This document shows, in pieces, positions 23,360 to 36,480 of a stretch of DNA of 64,000 bases. Under the pieces are notes generated by a model. The model did no database searches and had not been told where the DNA came from. It saw nothing but the letters and a program-made list of their open reading frames with translations. The translations under genes were made by a program, and so were the position numbers. The stretch's first letter is position 1. Each line of letters opens with the position of its first letter. Origin of the DNA: Callorhinus ursinus (lineage: Eukaryota > Chordata > Mammalia > Carnivora > Otariidae); contig NW_020312827.1 in NCBI RefSeq assembly GCF_003265705.1, positions 16,368,182-16,432,181 on the forward strand. The letters run 5' to 3'.

Positions 23360-25619
23360 TCATAAAACAAGGAATAAGCCAGAGAATATACCATAAATGG
23401 ACTGTATGTAAGCTATGGACAGTCATCATTAAAAAATTAAAGAAAGAAGACTCCAAGTCCAAAGGAGCGCTCAGGGAAGTCTTCATAGCTGAGTGAGAGA
23501 GAGTTTGAGCTGGTTTTACTTCAGAGATAGGTTCAGATATGCAGAGAAAAGAAACAGTGGGGAGGAATACATGAATTATCATTATGACTTTTTCCATGAA
23601 TTAAAATAATCCAAAAATAAAAAGAGGTTTGGTTATGAAGTTAAACATTATTTTAGCTATGTTGGCTGCAGAGCAATACTGACCAATAAGAAAATTCAAT
23701 ACCTCTAGTAGTGATTACATTTTGCATTTATATAACAGAAAGTAACAAGTTCCTTTTACTCTTGTCTACAGGTTTTTTTAATCATATATTATCAAAGATT
23801 TAATGAGTTTTAGTTTTTCCAGTGATAATGAGGCTGGCCATATGCTGGGTCTATTTGTTTTATTAGTTAAAATGCCTTCAGTGGAAGGGAATATCAGCAT
23901 GATTCAAAGACATGGCCACACCGGGGCAGAGGACATTACCCACTGTCTTATGGTACTGAGAGAGTAGGTTTTTCTCTCCACCATTTTATGGTATCTGTAA
24001 AGAGAAAATGTTGGCAACATAGGGTTTATGATCATTTGATTTTCAAATATTCAAAAGTTAACATTAATTTTTCTAATTGGCTATGAGATTTTCTTTTTTT
24101 TTAAGCTGTGAGATTTTCTTAATTCCTATGAATATCCTTGTGAAAGAATTGCAAAAATTAGGCAACTTGAAATTTGAATTGCATCTGTCTCCCCCATAGG
24201 ATAATGTCTCATGAAGACATGAACCTGGTCACCACTGTGGCCCCAGCATGTACTCAAAATGTCAAAGTTTGTCAGTGAGTATTAACTGAACTTGAAATCA
24301 AACCAATTAAAACAAAGCAAGAAAGATCTTAAAAACCCTAACACTTTGCCCTTTTCAAAACTGAGGGCAACATATTTGTTTTCTTAAATGAAAGGAATTT
24401 CAAATACAATTAAGATAAATTTAGTGGCACGGATGTCAAGATGGCAAAAAAGTTATCAAAATATAGACAGATCTTGAAGACTGTGGTTTAAATTTCTTAT
24501 GTCACAAAGGAATCAGAAACCCAGAAAGGAAAGAGACTTGTTGAGAAAATACACAAATATGTGTGCCAGATCAGAGATTACAAATCTGCATTCTTTTTGT
24601 ATTCAACAGGTCATCAAATGTATGCGGTCCTTTGAGCTTCACATAAATTTAGCTTTATTCACAGCTATTGAGATGGGAGTCACATATCCTCTCTGCTTTA
24701 CCTGGGGATACTAGGTGAGACGTTTATATTTTTCCTACATGCCTCTGACTTTGAGCTCTGTTTATATTAAAATAATTCCACTTACGGATCACCTCACCAT
24801 CCTATATGACTGCCCTGTTCAAATCCAGTTGGGCCAGCCATGAAAGTTATTCTTAGTTTGATTTCTTCAATCCCTTCTCTTCTCCACCCGCTCTCCTCTC
24901 TTATCCTTAATTCCTACTTATTCATTATATGGAAAAAATCATGTATCTATTTTCCTTTTACAAGTGAAGACTGCTACCTCCAGTATTCTCCATCTTCAAA
25001 ATATTTAGCTAGGTACTTTCCAAAATAGAAATCATTCATTTTTATTTTTTTCTTTAAAAAGTAACTGTTATTTTCAAGCTCATAAAAGAATAGATTTTCA
25101 CCTAGATTCCATTTCTTCAAATTGTTGCCAAAAATAGAGTTATCCTATAGAGTTCACATAATTTTAAAAAGGAAATTTTCTGCCTTTGTCAAGATGAGAT
25201 GCATTCTAAAAAAGAAAGTTACAAAAATGAAGACCTCTACTGTGACTATTGAAAAAGTCTGTCTCCTTATCCGAAATCTAATGGATTTGGCAATCACACA
25301 TGGGTCTAACTTTATCCTTAGGGATGAAACTTGCAGCCCTTTATCAAATTCCACATTGTTTCTGTATATGAACAATGGAATTTATGCTTTATTTTTGAAA
25401 ATATAATTCATATAGTTATACAATTCAAATGATATATAAAGCTATTAGTAAATATGGAAGTTTATGACACTTCTCCACCCAGAGTCACCATATTGCACAA
25501 CTCCAAGTGGTATATCACATAAAAGACAATGTTAGTGGGATGACTTAGAAGACAACTTCAGCCTCAAATTTGGTATGACTTCACGCCTGACTCCACTTCC
25601 TAGAGGAAACTGCTTTTTT
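23360..25619. other. Mostly unassigned sequence
   Basis: Apart from the poly(A) stub at 24080, no element is recognised. The frame at 25122-25406 is basic and lysine-rich because of A-rich DNA and has no known domain. Confidence 0.45.
24080..24120 (-). mobile_element. Second bare poly(A) stub with 16-bp TSD
   Basis: gctatgagattttctt (24080-24095) and gctgtgagattttctt (24105-24120) differ at one base and enclose only tttttttaa. Same arrangement and same strand as the stub at 10725. Confidence 0.65.
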
Positions 25620-25631
25620 TAAATCAACTTT

Positions 25632-25818
25632 TTTTTTTTAAGATTTTATTTATTTGACAGAGAGAGACAGAGCACGGCCAGGAGGAACAGTAGAGGGAGA
25701 GGGAGAAGCAGGCTCTCCACTGAGCAGGGAGCCCGATGCGGGGCTTGATGCCAGGACCCTGGGATCATGACCCAAGCCAAAGGCAGATGTCCAACCATTT
25801 GAGCCACACAAGTGCCCC
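25632..25818 (-). mobile_element. SINEC, antisense
   Basis: Tail tttaagattttatttatttg, body, head gagccacacaagtgcccc. TSD taaatcaacttt at 25620-25631 and 25819-25830 is perfect. Confidence 0.95.
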
Positions 25819-26089
25819 TAAATCAACTTTAAAAAGACATAATTTCTGCACAACAAAGACGATTGAAAATGTACAATTTGATAATTTCGATAAGTGCATA
25901 TAAACATGAAATCATCATCCCATTCAAGATACATTTTCTTTCTCCAGAAGTTTTCGGTCTGCTACTTTTCAAACAGCCCGTCCCATAACCATGAGTCCCA
26001 GTTCAACGACTAATCAGCTTTCTGTCACTTATGATTTTGGTCTTTCCAGAAATGCACATAAATGAACTCAGGATATGTGTATCTTTTGA

Positions 26090-28405
26090 GTCTAGCATTG
26101 TTCACTCACCATACATTTTTTTAAAATGTATTTATTCATATTATTGAGTGCATCAGTACTTTGCTCCTTTAGATAACTGATGAGTATTCCATTATATGCA
26201 TATTTCAAAGTTTGTTTATCCATTCACCTATTTATGGACATTGTGTTGTTTCTTCCTTTTGGGGGCTATCATGAATAAAGCTTCTGTAAAAATTTAAGTA
26301 GAAGCCTTTGTGTACACATATGTTTTCATTTCCCTTTGGTAAATAATTAGGAGTGAAACTGAGGAAAGATAAAGTACCATTTAATACTTCCACTGGAAAC
26401 ATATGAGGATTCCATTTGCTATCCTTAATTTTGCCTTTAAAAAATTATTTATGCCCTTGTAATGAGTTACTAATTGGTAACTAATTTGATTTCAGTTTGC
26501 ATTTCCCTGATGACTACAAATATAAGCATGTTTTTATGTGTTTGGGGGCCATTTATATATCTTCTTTCATGAAGTGCCTATTTAAAACTTTTGCCCATTT
26601 TTACTGGATTATTTTTCATTTTATTATTGAGTTTTTTATATACATACATATATATTTATACATTATGGAAAAAGTTCTTTATCAGATGTATGTGTTGCAT
26701 TTTTTCTCATTCTTTGGCTAGCCTTTTTTTTTTCTTTAACATCATAATTCAAAGGGTATTTTTTTTATTAAGTCCAATTTATTGATACTTCTGTCTTTAT
26801 GGTACATGCTTCTTTGTGTTTTATCTAAGAATACCCTCTTAAGATTTCAAAGATTTTTCTCCTAAGTTCTCTCCTAAAACTTTTATACTTTTAACTCTTA
26901 CATTTAGGCCTATGGATCAGTTAATTTTTGTATATGATGTGAAGTAATGGTTGAGATTCATGTTTTCCTCATATAAACATACAATTGTTCAACATGATTT
27001 GTTAAAGAGACATTTGGTTTTTTGACACATTGCCTTGGAACTTTGTCAGAAATCAAGTTACCATTAGTGTGTGAGATCCTTTCTGGATTTACTATGGTGT
27101 TCTAAAGATCCTCTATGTCAATCCTTGCCCCAAGATCCCACGATCTTGATTATCGTGGCTTTATAGTAAATCTTGGTATCAGGTATTACCGGTCCTCCAA
27201 CTTGGTTCTCCTTTTTAAAAATTATTTTGACTATTTTATGCCATTGCACTGCTATATATTTTTAAAATCAGCCTATCAATGTTTACAAACAAACAAACAA
27301 ACAATACCACGATTTTAACTGGGATTACATTTAATCCATCATTCAATTTAGGAGGAATTGTCATCCTAACAATACAGAGTTCTCTATTCCAAGAACACAG
27401 TAAATCTTTACATTCCTTTATGTATTTAATGTCAGCCATCAGAGCTTATGATTTTCAGTGTTCAGTTCTTGTGCATACATATTTTAATTTATCCCTAAGT
27501 ATTTCATATTTTGATACCATTTTATTTAGAATTATACTTTTATACATTTTTATTTATTTTCTAATTATTATTAGTACCTAGAAACATTTATTTTTGAACA
27601 GTAACTATACGCCTTTCAGTCTTGCTAAACTTACTTTTTGGTAGATTTGTTTAAAGATTTCGTAGGCTACTTAATAGGATTGCTTATGCCATCTATGAAT
27701 AAAGAATATTTTACTTGTTTCTCTCAATCTGTCTGCCCCCCCCTTTTTTTGTTACTACAATTACCAGTACCACCGGCACAATGCTGAATAAAAGAGAAGA
27801 GAGGGCATCCTTGCCTTGTTCTTAAACATGGTGGGGGTGGACAGGAGGAAGGTCTTCAGTCTTTTACTGATAAATATATTACTTGTGGATTTTTAGATGC
27901 CCTTTATGAAGTTGAGGAATTTCATATTTATTTGAGCTTACTAAAAACTTCTATCATAAATGAGCTCTGTTAAATACTTTTCTTCACTTACTGACATACT
28001 CCTTTTTTTTTTTCCTGTTTTAGTCTATTAAATTTTGAACATGCACTAATTGATTTTCAGATATAAAGGAGACTAGAATTCCTGAAATAAATCCCATTTG
28101 GTCATAATGTGTAATTCCTTTTATCTAGTGTTGGATATGATTTGCTAAAATTGGTAAGGATTTATATATCTATGTTTATGAGAAATCTTGGTACATAGTA
28201 CGCTTTTCTTATCTTAATCTAGTCTTGGTATCAGAAGAACACTGACCTCATAAAATAAGTTAGGAAGTATTCCCTTATTCTGAATGATTTTTTGTAGGCT
28301 TGGTATTATTTCTCCCATAAATATTTAATGAATTTTACCCTTGAAAATATTTGGGTTTAGAATTCTTTCAACTATTATTTTTATTTTTAATTTATTTAAC
28401 AGATA
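26090..28405 (-). mobile_element. Old antisense L1, 3' part (ORF2 and 3' end)
   Basis: The plus strand reads as the reverse complement of an L1. Examples are ccattcacctatttatggacattgtg near 26219 with tcatgaataaagcttctg after it, the stretch ggctttatagtaaatcttggtatcagg near 27157, and aaatcccatttggtcataatg near 28091. This L1 type is older and more diverged than the full-length copy. The body continues at 28900-29976 and 36980-37450. Low-coordinate sequence is its 3' end. Confidence 0.75.
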
Positions 28406-28410
28406 TAAAG

Positions 28411-28899
28411 CTATGGTAGGCAGAATAATGGCCTCTCAAAGATGTCTACATCTTAATTTCTTGAACATGTGAATATGTTACTTTACATGGCAAAGGAGAA
28501 TTAAGATAGCAATTACTAATCAGCTGACTTTAAAATAGGGAGATTATCCTTATTATCTGCTTAGAACAAATGAAATCACCAGAGTCCTAAACATAGAAGA
28601 GGAAGGTAGAAAAATCAGACTCAGAATGATGCAATTTGGAAAAAATTCAACTGCTCATTGCTGACTTAGAGGACAGATGAGAGGGCATGAACCAAAGAAT
28701 TCACGTGTCCTCTGGAAGATGGAAAAGACAAAGAAACAGTTTCTTCCCCAGAGCCTCTTGAAGAATGGCAGCCCTGTTGACACCTTGGTTTCAGTTCTGG
28801 ACTTCTGACCTCCAAAAATATAAGATAATAAATTCGTGTTGTTTTAAGTTACTAAATTTGTGGTGATTTGTTATACCAGAAATATAAAACTAATAAAAA
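28411..28899 (+). mobile_element. MaLR/MLT1-like solo LTR inside the old L1
   Basis: Matches the remembered MaLR-type LTR layout: aataatggcctctcaaagatg, gtgaatatgttactttacatggcaa, cttctgacctcc, then ataataaattcgtgttgtttta with an AATAAA-like signal and a final gtggtgatttgttatacc. About 490 bp with no internal proviral genes, so it is a solo LTR. Antisense L1 sequence is on both sides. The exact subfamily is not certain. Confidence 0.55.
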
Positions 28900-29976
28900 A
28901 GCTCTTGATATTTTCTATTTCTTCTCATGTGAGTTTTGCTTAAGTGTGTCTTTCCAGCAATTATTCATTCTATGTTGTTAAAATCATTGTGTAAATTTAT
29001 TGATAGTATTTATTAATTTTAATGACTATGGCTACGTAGTGGTATATCTTCTTTAGTCCTAATGTTGGTATTGCATATTCTCCCTCTTTCTTTAAACAGT
29101 CTAGCTAGAATTTTATACATATATTTTTAAATTTTTCAAAGAACCACCTTTATTTTTATTGATTTATTTTCTATTGCATGCTTTTATTCCTGTTTCATTT
29201 ATTTCAGCTCCTTATTAGTTACTTTCTTCCTTTCACCTGAGTTTAATTTGCTCTTCTTTATTCTCACTTCCAAAATGAAAACTTGGATCTTCAATTTTAC
29301 AGTATTAATTTTCTGAATGTAAGAATTTGAAGTCATACATTTTCCTCTGAAGCTCCGTTTAAGCTGCATCACACTAGTTTTGACATATTGTGCTTTCATT
29401 ATCATTCAGTTAAAAAATGTTTGCTAATTGCCTATATGTTGTTTAGAAATGAGTTAACTAATGTCTACATATTTGGTTCTTTTCAAGATATTTTATGGTT
29501 TCTAATATAATTTTATTGTGATCAGAAAACATACTCTAACATTTTGAGCTTTTGAAATGAAATCTATTAAGACTTGTTTTATAGCCCATCACATGGTCTC
29601 TCTTACTGAATTTCTATATGGGCTTGAAAGAAATGTTCTTTCTGCAGTTATTGAATGTGGTTTTCTATAAATGCAAATTAGGTTAAGGGAGTTGGTAGTG
29701 TCATTCATATCTTTTATATCCTTACTGATTATTTTTCTAGTTAATCTATTCATTACTAAATGAGGTGAATTAGTCTCCAAGTATAATTGTGAATTTGTAC
29801 ACATTTTTATTTAGTTTTGACAATTTGGACTTTATTATTTTTAGGCATTTTTATTAGGTTCATATATATTTATAATTGTTATACTTTCAGAATATATTGA
29901 TCCTTTTACTGTTATTAAGTATTCACCTTTTTGTCCACCAGTGCTTCTTGTCTCAATGTTGACTTTCTGTAATATT
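28900..29976 (-). mobile_element. Old antisense L1, middle part
   Basis: Continues the antisense L1 after the LTR. Recognisable reversed ORF2-like stretches include tctagctagaattttatacat and aagaaccacctttatttttattg, then ttttattgtgatcagaaaac. It breaks exactly at the TSD of the full-length L1 (29977). Confidence 0.7.
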
Positions 29977-29989
29977 AAAATAGTTGTCC
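29977..29989. repeat. 5' target-site duplication of the full-length L1
   Basis: aaaatagttgtcc, matched at 36967-36979 with one difference. The preceding tatt gives a TT|AAAA cleavage site. Confidence 0.85.
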
Positions 29990-31400
29990 AGAGTTAAGAT
30001 GGTAGAGTAGCAGGGGGACCCTGGGCTTGCCTCATCTCTTGAACACTTGATTAACATGACATCATTTTGAACAAAAAGGAAATTGATCTGAGGATTAAGA
30101 AAACAATCTGCACAATTGGAGGGAGAGAATGTGGTAGACGCAAGGTTTGGAGATATGAATTGTGGGAGAGAAAAACCACGATGTCACGGGGAGAGGGGAG
30201 GGAGACAGGAAGGAAGTCAGTCATTGGAGAGAGCAGGACACAGAGCAGCATGTATGGTTTGTGCAAGACTCTGTGGTGTGGGGATCCTCTGGGTCACACT
30301 GAGAGAGAACTTTTCTCTTCCTGGAGTATATTTGGAAGAGGATATATTGTTTCTCCAAGGACAAAAGACCCACGTGGGGCACCATTGAGCAACTATTCAA
30401 CATCAGAGGACAGAAGCACATGCAGAGGGCAGATAACCTGGTTGCAGCTTTTCCCCTAAGCTTCACCATAGACTCCAGGCACCTGCATGGCCATGGGACT
30501 GCTTTTCAGGGAATAATGGTGTTGGGTGAGCACAGCAAGGTTCTCCTCCAGGGGAGTGGAGCAGGTCTGTGCCTTGCTGGGTCCTTTAAGATAGGGAGTT
30601 TTGAAGCCCCGCTGCCAGCCAGAGATAAAACACAGGCGAACTGTGACACCAGGCATGCCAATGGCCCAGGCACAAATAGGTTGAGGGCAGGAATCTGATG
30701 GAAGCCTGAATCACAAGAAGGGAGATTGTTTGCTTTTCTGTGAGGGCCTGCTGAATAGCAGCAGCAACGAGTTTTCCTCTTCAGGGACAAGAGGGCAATG
30801 TGACAACGTCTTCCACCCTGGTGCCTGCCAGCATGGTTGGACTTCAGAGAGAAACACAGTGCCTCCAGGGGAAGCTGGAGTCACTTACATCAAACCCCAC
30901 CCCCTGAATCTGGCAGGGGCATCTTTACTGTGGTGGTCTGACTGTGACCCAGCACAGTGGGCCGCTCCCTCAAAAGACCAACAATGGCCTCCACATGTAC
31001 CAAATCTACTGATCAGAGTACCCAAACTGTCAGCTTCAGTTCTGTTGGAAACGGGACCAGGCTTTCTTTTTCTTTTTCTTTTTCTCCCTTTCTTTTTTTT
31101 TTTTCTTTTCCTTTAGAATCAGGCATATAGTTTTTTGTTTGTTTGCTTTTTTGCTCCTTTTCCTTTTCTTTTTTCTTGGATCAGCTTTGTTTGTTTGTTT
31201 GTTTGTTTGTTTGTTTTATCAGGCTTATCTTAAATCAAAGCACACCTAGTTAAAGGTCCAAACATTCCCCACTGCAAACAAGGAGGAACTCTGTAGAGCA
31301 CTGGCCTGTGGGAAAGAGCAGCCAAAAGAAAACAGCACAGTGCACAAAGCATACACCAGAAATATTTCCTGAAGGGCTAGACCCTGGACAGTGTATGACC
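29990..31400 (+). promoter_or_regulatory. L1 5' UTR (promoter region of the element)
   Basis: The leading 1.4 kb of the full-length L1 has no ORF1-like or ORF2-like coding content and is richer in G and C than its surroundings. It ends in pyrimidine tracts near 31064-31100 and a TTTG tract at 31186-31217. By position it is the L1 5' UTR, which in this family carries an internal promoter. I cannot identify single binding sites. Frames open on both strands here (for example 30067-30459 plus and 30506-30790 minus). They show no family resemblance and are probably by-products of base composition. Confidence 0.7.
31186..31217. repeat. (TTTG)n tract in the L1 5' region
   Basis: Seven or eight tttg units. 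Confidence 0.95.
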
Positions 31401-31439
31401 TCTTATAAATAAAGTATTACTCTCAGGAGCAGGAAACAT

Positions 31440-32430
31440 AGCTTTCGTAACATGCAAAAGACAGAAACCTAGACATGATGAAAAGATGGAGGAATTCCTA
31501 CCCAAAAAAAAAAAGATCAAGAAGAAATCACAGCCAGGGATTTGCTCAAAACAGATATAAGCAATATATCTAAACAAGAATTTAGAACAACAATCATAAG
31601 ATAACAAGCCAGGTTTGAAAGAAGCATAGAGGACCACAAAGAAACCCTTGCTGCAAAGATAAAAGACCTAAAAACTAGTTAGGCCAAAATAAAACATGCT
31701 CTAAAAGAGATGCAAAACTGACTGGATGTTATCACAACGAGGATGGAAGAAGCAGAGAATTGGATAGGTGATACAGAAGATAAAATTATGGAAAATAATG
31801 AAGCTGAAAAGAAGAGGGAAAGAAAACTATTAGATCATGAATATAGACTTAGGGAACTCAGTGATTCCACAAAGAGTAATAATGTCTGTATCATAGGAGT
31901 CCCAGAAGAAGACTGGAGGAAAGAGGCAGAAGGTTTATTTGAACAAAGTATAGCTGAGAACTTCCCTAATCTGGTGAAGGAAACAGGCTTTCAAGTCTAA
32001 GAGGCACAGAGAACTTGCCCCAAAAATCAACAAAAACAGGACAACACCAAGACATATCATAGTAAAACTTGCAAAATGTAAAATAAAGAGAGAATTCTGA
32101 AAGTAAGTACGGATGAAAGTTCTTTAACCTATAAAGACAGACAGATCAAGTTAGCAGCAGTCCTGTCCACCGAAACTTCATTGTACAGAAGAGAGTGGTA
32201 TGAGATATTCATCGTGCTAAATGGGAAATATATACATCCATGAAAACTATATTCAGCAAGGCTGTCATTCAGAATAGAAGGAGAGATAAATCATTTCCAA
32301 GACAAGCAAAAACTAAAGGAGTTCATGAACACTAAAACCATCTCTGCAAGAATTATTAAGGGGACGCTTTGAGCAGGAAAGAGAGAGACCAAAAGCAACA
32401 AAGACTAAAAAGGAACAGAGACGATCTACA
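31440..32430 (+). pseudogene. L1 ORF1 remnant (RNA-binding chaperone), broken
   Basis: Position and fragments identify ORF1, whose trimeric RNA-binding protein coats L1 RNA. The longest open piece is 31743-32000 (85 codons). It has a charged coiled-coil-like stretch followed by the start of the RRM-type domain, with the recognisable string VCIIGVPEEDW and then ENFPNLVKETGF. The frame stops at 31998-32000, and stops are also present upstream (for example at aactagttag near 31675). Downstream codons (KNQQKQDNTK-like) lie in broken frames. Only about a quarter of the usual protein is continuously open, so no functional product is expected. Confidence 0.85.
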
Positions 32431-33199
32431 GGAATAGTGACTTTACATGTAATACAATGGCAATAAATTCATATCTCTCAATAACTACTCTGAAAGTAAA
32501 TGGACTCAATGCTCCAATTGAAAGACATGAGATATCAAAATGGATTAAACAAAAACAAAAACAACCACAAAAAACAAGACCAATAGATATGCTGCTTCCA
32601 AGAGACTCATTTTAGACACAAAGACACCTCCAGATTGAAAGTGAGGGGGTGGAGAACCATCTATCCTGCTAATGTACATCAAAAGAAAGCTGGAGTAGCC
32701 ATGCTTATATGTGATAAACATGATTTTAAAACAAAGACTGTACTAAGACATGAAGAAGGGCACTATATCATAATATAGGGATCTATCCAACAAGAAGATC
32801 TAACAATTGTAAATATTTATGCCTTCAACTTGGGAGCACCCAAAATATATAAATCAATTAATACCAAACTTAAAGAAAGTTATTGATAATAATACACTAA
32901 TAGTAAAGACTTTAACACCTCATTCACAGCAATGAACAGATCATCTAAGCAGAAGATCAACAAGGACCAATGGCTTGGAATGACACACTGGACGAGATAG
33001 ACTTAACAGATATATTCAGAGTATTTCACCCTAAAGCAACAGAATACACATTCTTTTTGAGGGCACATGGAACATTCTCCAGAATAGATCACATACAGAT
33101 CACAAACCAGACCTCAACACAGGAAAGATTTTATGAAAACAATACCATGCATGTTTTCAGAACATAACACTATGAAACTTGAAGTCAACCACAAAAAGA

Positions 33200-33245
33200 A
33201 ATAAATATAAATATAAATATAAAAAAATAAATAAATAAATAAAAT
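33200..33245. repeat. (AAAT)/(AATAT)n tract in L1 ORF2
   Basis: aaatataaatataaatataa followed by aaataaataaataaat. Disrupts the ORF2 endonuclease region. Confidence 0.9.
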
Positions 33246-34629
33246 ACAAAATAAAAAAATTGGAAAGACAACAAATACATGGAGGTTAAAGAACATCCTA
33301 TTAAAGAACAAATTGCTTAATCAGGAAATTAAAGAAGAAATTTAAAAAATACATGGAAGCAAATAAAAATCAACACATGACAGTTCAAAAGTTTTGGGAT
33401 GTAGCAAAGGTGCTCATAAGAGGTAAGTATATAGCAATACAGGCCTTCCTCAAGAAGCAAGAAAAGTCTCAAATACACAACTTAACTTTACACCTAAACA
33501 AGCTGAAAAACAAAACAAACAAACAAAATAAAAACAGCAAACTAAGCCTAGAAGCAGCAGAAGGAGGGAAATAATTAAGATTAGAGCAGAAATAAATGAT
33601 ATAGAAATAAAAACACAGAAAAGATCAATGGAAGTAGGAGCTGGTTCTTTGAAAGAATTAACGATATTGATAAACCCTTAGCCAGACTTATCAAAAAGAA
33701 AAGATAAAAGACCCAAATAAATAAAATCATGAATAGAAGAGGAGAGATCACAAGTAACACCACAGAAATACAAACAATTATAAGAGAATATTATGAGCAT
33801 TTATATGCCAGTAAATTGGGCAATCAGAAAGAAATTGATAAATTCTTAGAAATACATAAACTACCAAAACCAAAACAGGAAGAAATAGAAAATCTGAACA
33901 GACCAATAAACAGAAAAGAAATTTAATTAGTAATTAAAAGTCTCCCAATAAACAAGAGACCAGGGCCAGATGGCTTCCAAGGGGAATTCTACCAAACATT
34001 TGTTTAATTTTTTTTTCTACCAAACATTTAAAGAAGAATTAATGCTTATTCTTCTGATGCTGTTCCAAAAACTAGAAATGGAAGGAAAACTTCCAAATTC
34101 ATTCCATGAGGACAGCCTTACCTTGATTCCAAAACCAGGCAAGAAACCCACTGAAAAGAAAAATTATAGACCAATATCCCTGATGAACATGGATGCAAAA
34201 ATTCTCAACAAGATACTAACTAATTGAATCCAACGGTTAAAAGGATTGAATCCAATCCATTGAAAGGATTATTCACTATAATCAAGTGGGATTTATTCCT
34301 GGGCTTCGGGGTGGTTCAATATCCATGAATCAATCAAGCTGATACACCACATTAATAAAAGAAAGGATAAAAACCATATGATCCTCTCGATAGATGCAGA
34401 AAAAGCATTTGACAAAATACAGCATCCTTCTTGATAAACACCCTCAACAAAGTAGAGATAGAAGGAACATATGAAAGATCCACAGCTAATATCATCCTCA
34501 TGGAAAAAACCTGAGAGCTTTTCCCCTAAAGTCAGGAACAGGACAGGGATGTCCACTCTCACCACTGTTGTTCAACAGAGTACTGGAAGTTTTTGCCTCA
34601 GATATGAGACAACAAAAAGAAATAAAGGC

Positions 34630-34850
34630 AGGGCACCTGGGTGGCTCAGTTGGTTAGAGCCCAACTCTTGATTTTGGCTCAGGTCATGATCTCAGGGTTG
34701 TGAGATTGAGCCGTGCATCGAGCTCTACACTGGGCATGGAGTCTGCTTAAGAGTCTCCCTCTTCCTCTCCCTCTGCCTCTCCCCACTGAATCACTCTCTC
34801 CCTCTTTCTATAAAGAAAAAAAAAAAAAGAAAAGAAGAAGAAGAAAGAAA
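34630..34850 (+). mobile_element. SINEC inserted in the L1 ORF2 remnant
   Basis: Head gggcacctgggtggctcag at 34631, then the ggctcaggtcatgatctcag block, CT-rich body, and a tail of A and GA runs (34814 to about 34850). The L1 sequence is continuous on both sides (caacaaaaagaaataaa before, gacatccaaatcagcaagg after). The TSD is blurred by A-rich sequence. It is younger than its host L1. Confidence 0.88.
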
Positions 34851-36480
34851 AGACATTAAAAGACATCCAAATCAGCAAGGAAGAAGTCAAACTTTAACTC
34901 TTTGCAGATGACATGATACTGTATGTAGAAAACCAGAAAGACCCCACCAAAAAACTGCTAGAACTGATCCACAAATTCGGTAAAGTTGCAGGATATAAAA
35001 TCAATGTACAGAAATCCGTGCATTTCTATACACCAATAATGAAGCAGTAGAAAAATAAATCAATGAATCAATCCCATTTATAATTACATCAAAAGCCATA
35101 AGACACCCAGGAATAAACTTAACCAAAGAAGTAAAAGATCTGTACTCTGAAAACTATAGAACACTTATGAAAGAAATTTAAGACACAAAAAAATGGAAAA
35201 ACATTCCATGCTCATGGGTTAGAGGAACAAATATTGTTAAAATGTCTATACTACCCAAAGCAATCTACACATTCAATGCAAACCCTCTCAAAATAACACC
35301 AGCATTTTTCACAGAGCTAGAACAAACCATCCTAAAATTTGTATGGAACCAGAAAAGACCCTGAATAGTCAAAGTAATGTTGGAAAAAAAAACAAAAACA
35401 AAAACAAAGCTGGAGTTATCACAATTCCGGACTTCAAGCTGTGTTACAAAGTTATAATCATCAAGTCAGTATGGTACTGGCACAAAAAACAGACACATAG
35501 ATTAGTGGAGCAGAATAAAAAATTCAGAAATGGACCCTTAACTCTATGGTCAACTAATCTTCGACAAAGCAGGAAAAATATCCAATGGGAAAAAGACAGT
35601 CTCTTCAACAAATTGTGTTGGGAAAACTGGACAGTGACATGAAAAAGAATGAAACTAAAGCACATTCTTACACTATACACAAAAATAAGTTCAAATGGAT
35701 GAGAGACCTAAATGTTAGGCAGGAAACCATCAAAATCCTAGAGGAGAACACAAGCAGCAACTTCTTTGACCTAGACCATAGGAAGTTCTTGCTAGACACA
35801 TCTCTGGAAGCAAGGGAAACAAAAGCAAAAATGAACTATTGGGACTTAATCAAGATAAAAAGCTTCTTCACAGCAAAGGAAACCGTCAACAAAACTAAAA
35901 GGCAACCTATGGAATGGGACAAGATATTTGCAAATGACTTATCAGATAAAGGGCTAGTGTCCAAGTTCTATTAAGAACTTATCAAACTCAATACCCAAAA
36001 AACAAATAATCCAGTTAAGAAATGGGCAGAAGACATGAACAGACATTTCTCCAAAGAAGACATACAAATGGCTAACAGACACATGAATAAATGATCACCA
36101 TCACTCACGATCAGGGAAATACAACTCAAAACCACAGTGAGATACTACGTCACATCTGTCAGAATGGCTAAAATTAACAACTCAGTAAACAATAGATGTT
36201 GGTGAGGATGTACAGAAAGGGGAACCCTCTTACACTGTTGGTGGGAATGAAAACTGAACCAGCCACTCTGGAAAATAGCTGGAGGTTCCTCAAGAAGTTA
36301 AAAATAGAACTACCCTATGACCCAACAATTGCACTATTGGGTATTTATCCTAAGGATACAAAAATACTGATTCAAAGGGACACATGCACCCCAATGTTTA
36401 TAACAGCATTTTCAACAATAGTCAAATTATGGAAAGAGTCCATATGCTTATTGACTGATGAATGGATAAAGAAGATGTGA

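Larger units (their letters stand above)
32457..36480 (+). pseudogene. L1 ORF2 remnant (endonuclease and reverse transcriptase), broken
   Basis: ORF2 encodes the L1 endonuclease and reverse transcriptase. ATG at 32457 opens with MAINSYLSITTLKVNGLN, the usual endonuclease N-terminus, but meets TAG at 32613-32615 after 52 codons. Further recognisable pieces are 32970-33167 (endonuclease, ending in FSRIDHIQI), 33729-33926 (YEHLYASKL and [11 protein letters not shown]), 33970-34227 ([20 protein letters not shown], reverse transcriptase), FADD at 34901-34912 (catalytic motif retained), 35585-35974 and 36196-36480 (C-terminal region ending WIKKM). The pieces fall in different frames and a SINEC splits them at 34630. 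Total length without the SINE is close to the usual 3.8 kb, so decay is by point changes and small indels rather than large deletion. Confidence 0.9.

Noticed and set aside
30067..30790. Several overlapping open frames on both strands (up to 130 codons) as possible new genes or an L1 ORF0 analogue
   Set aside because: They lie in the L1 5' UTR, lack any recognised domain or conserved start, and are explained by the higher GC content.
31743..32000. Host coiled-coil gene
   Set aside because: The sequence is an L1 ORF1 fragment (VCIIGVPEEDW) in register with the surrounding L1.
35585..35974. 129-codon host gene
   Set aside because: It is the ORF2 C-terminal region of the L1 and matches the second L1 at 46313.
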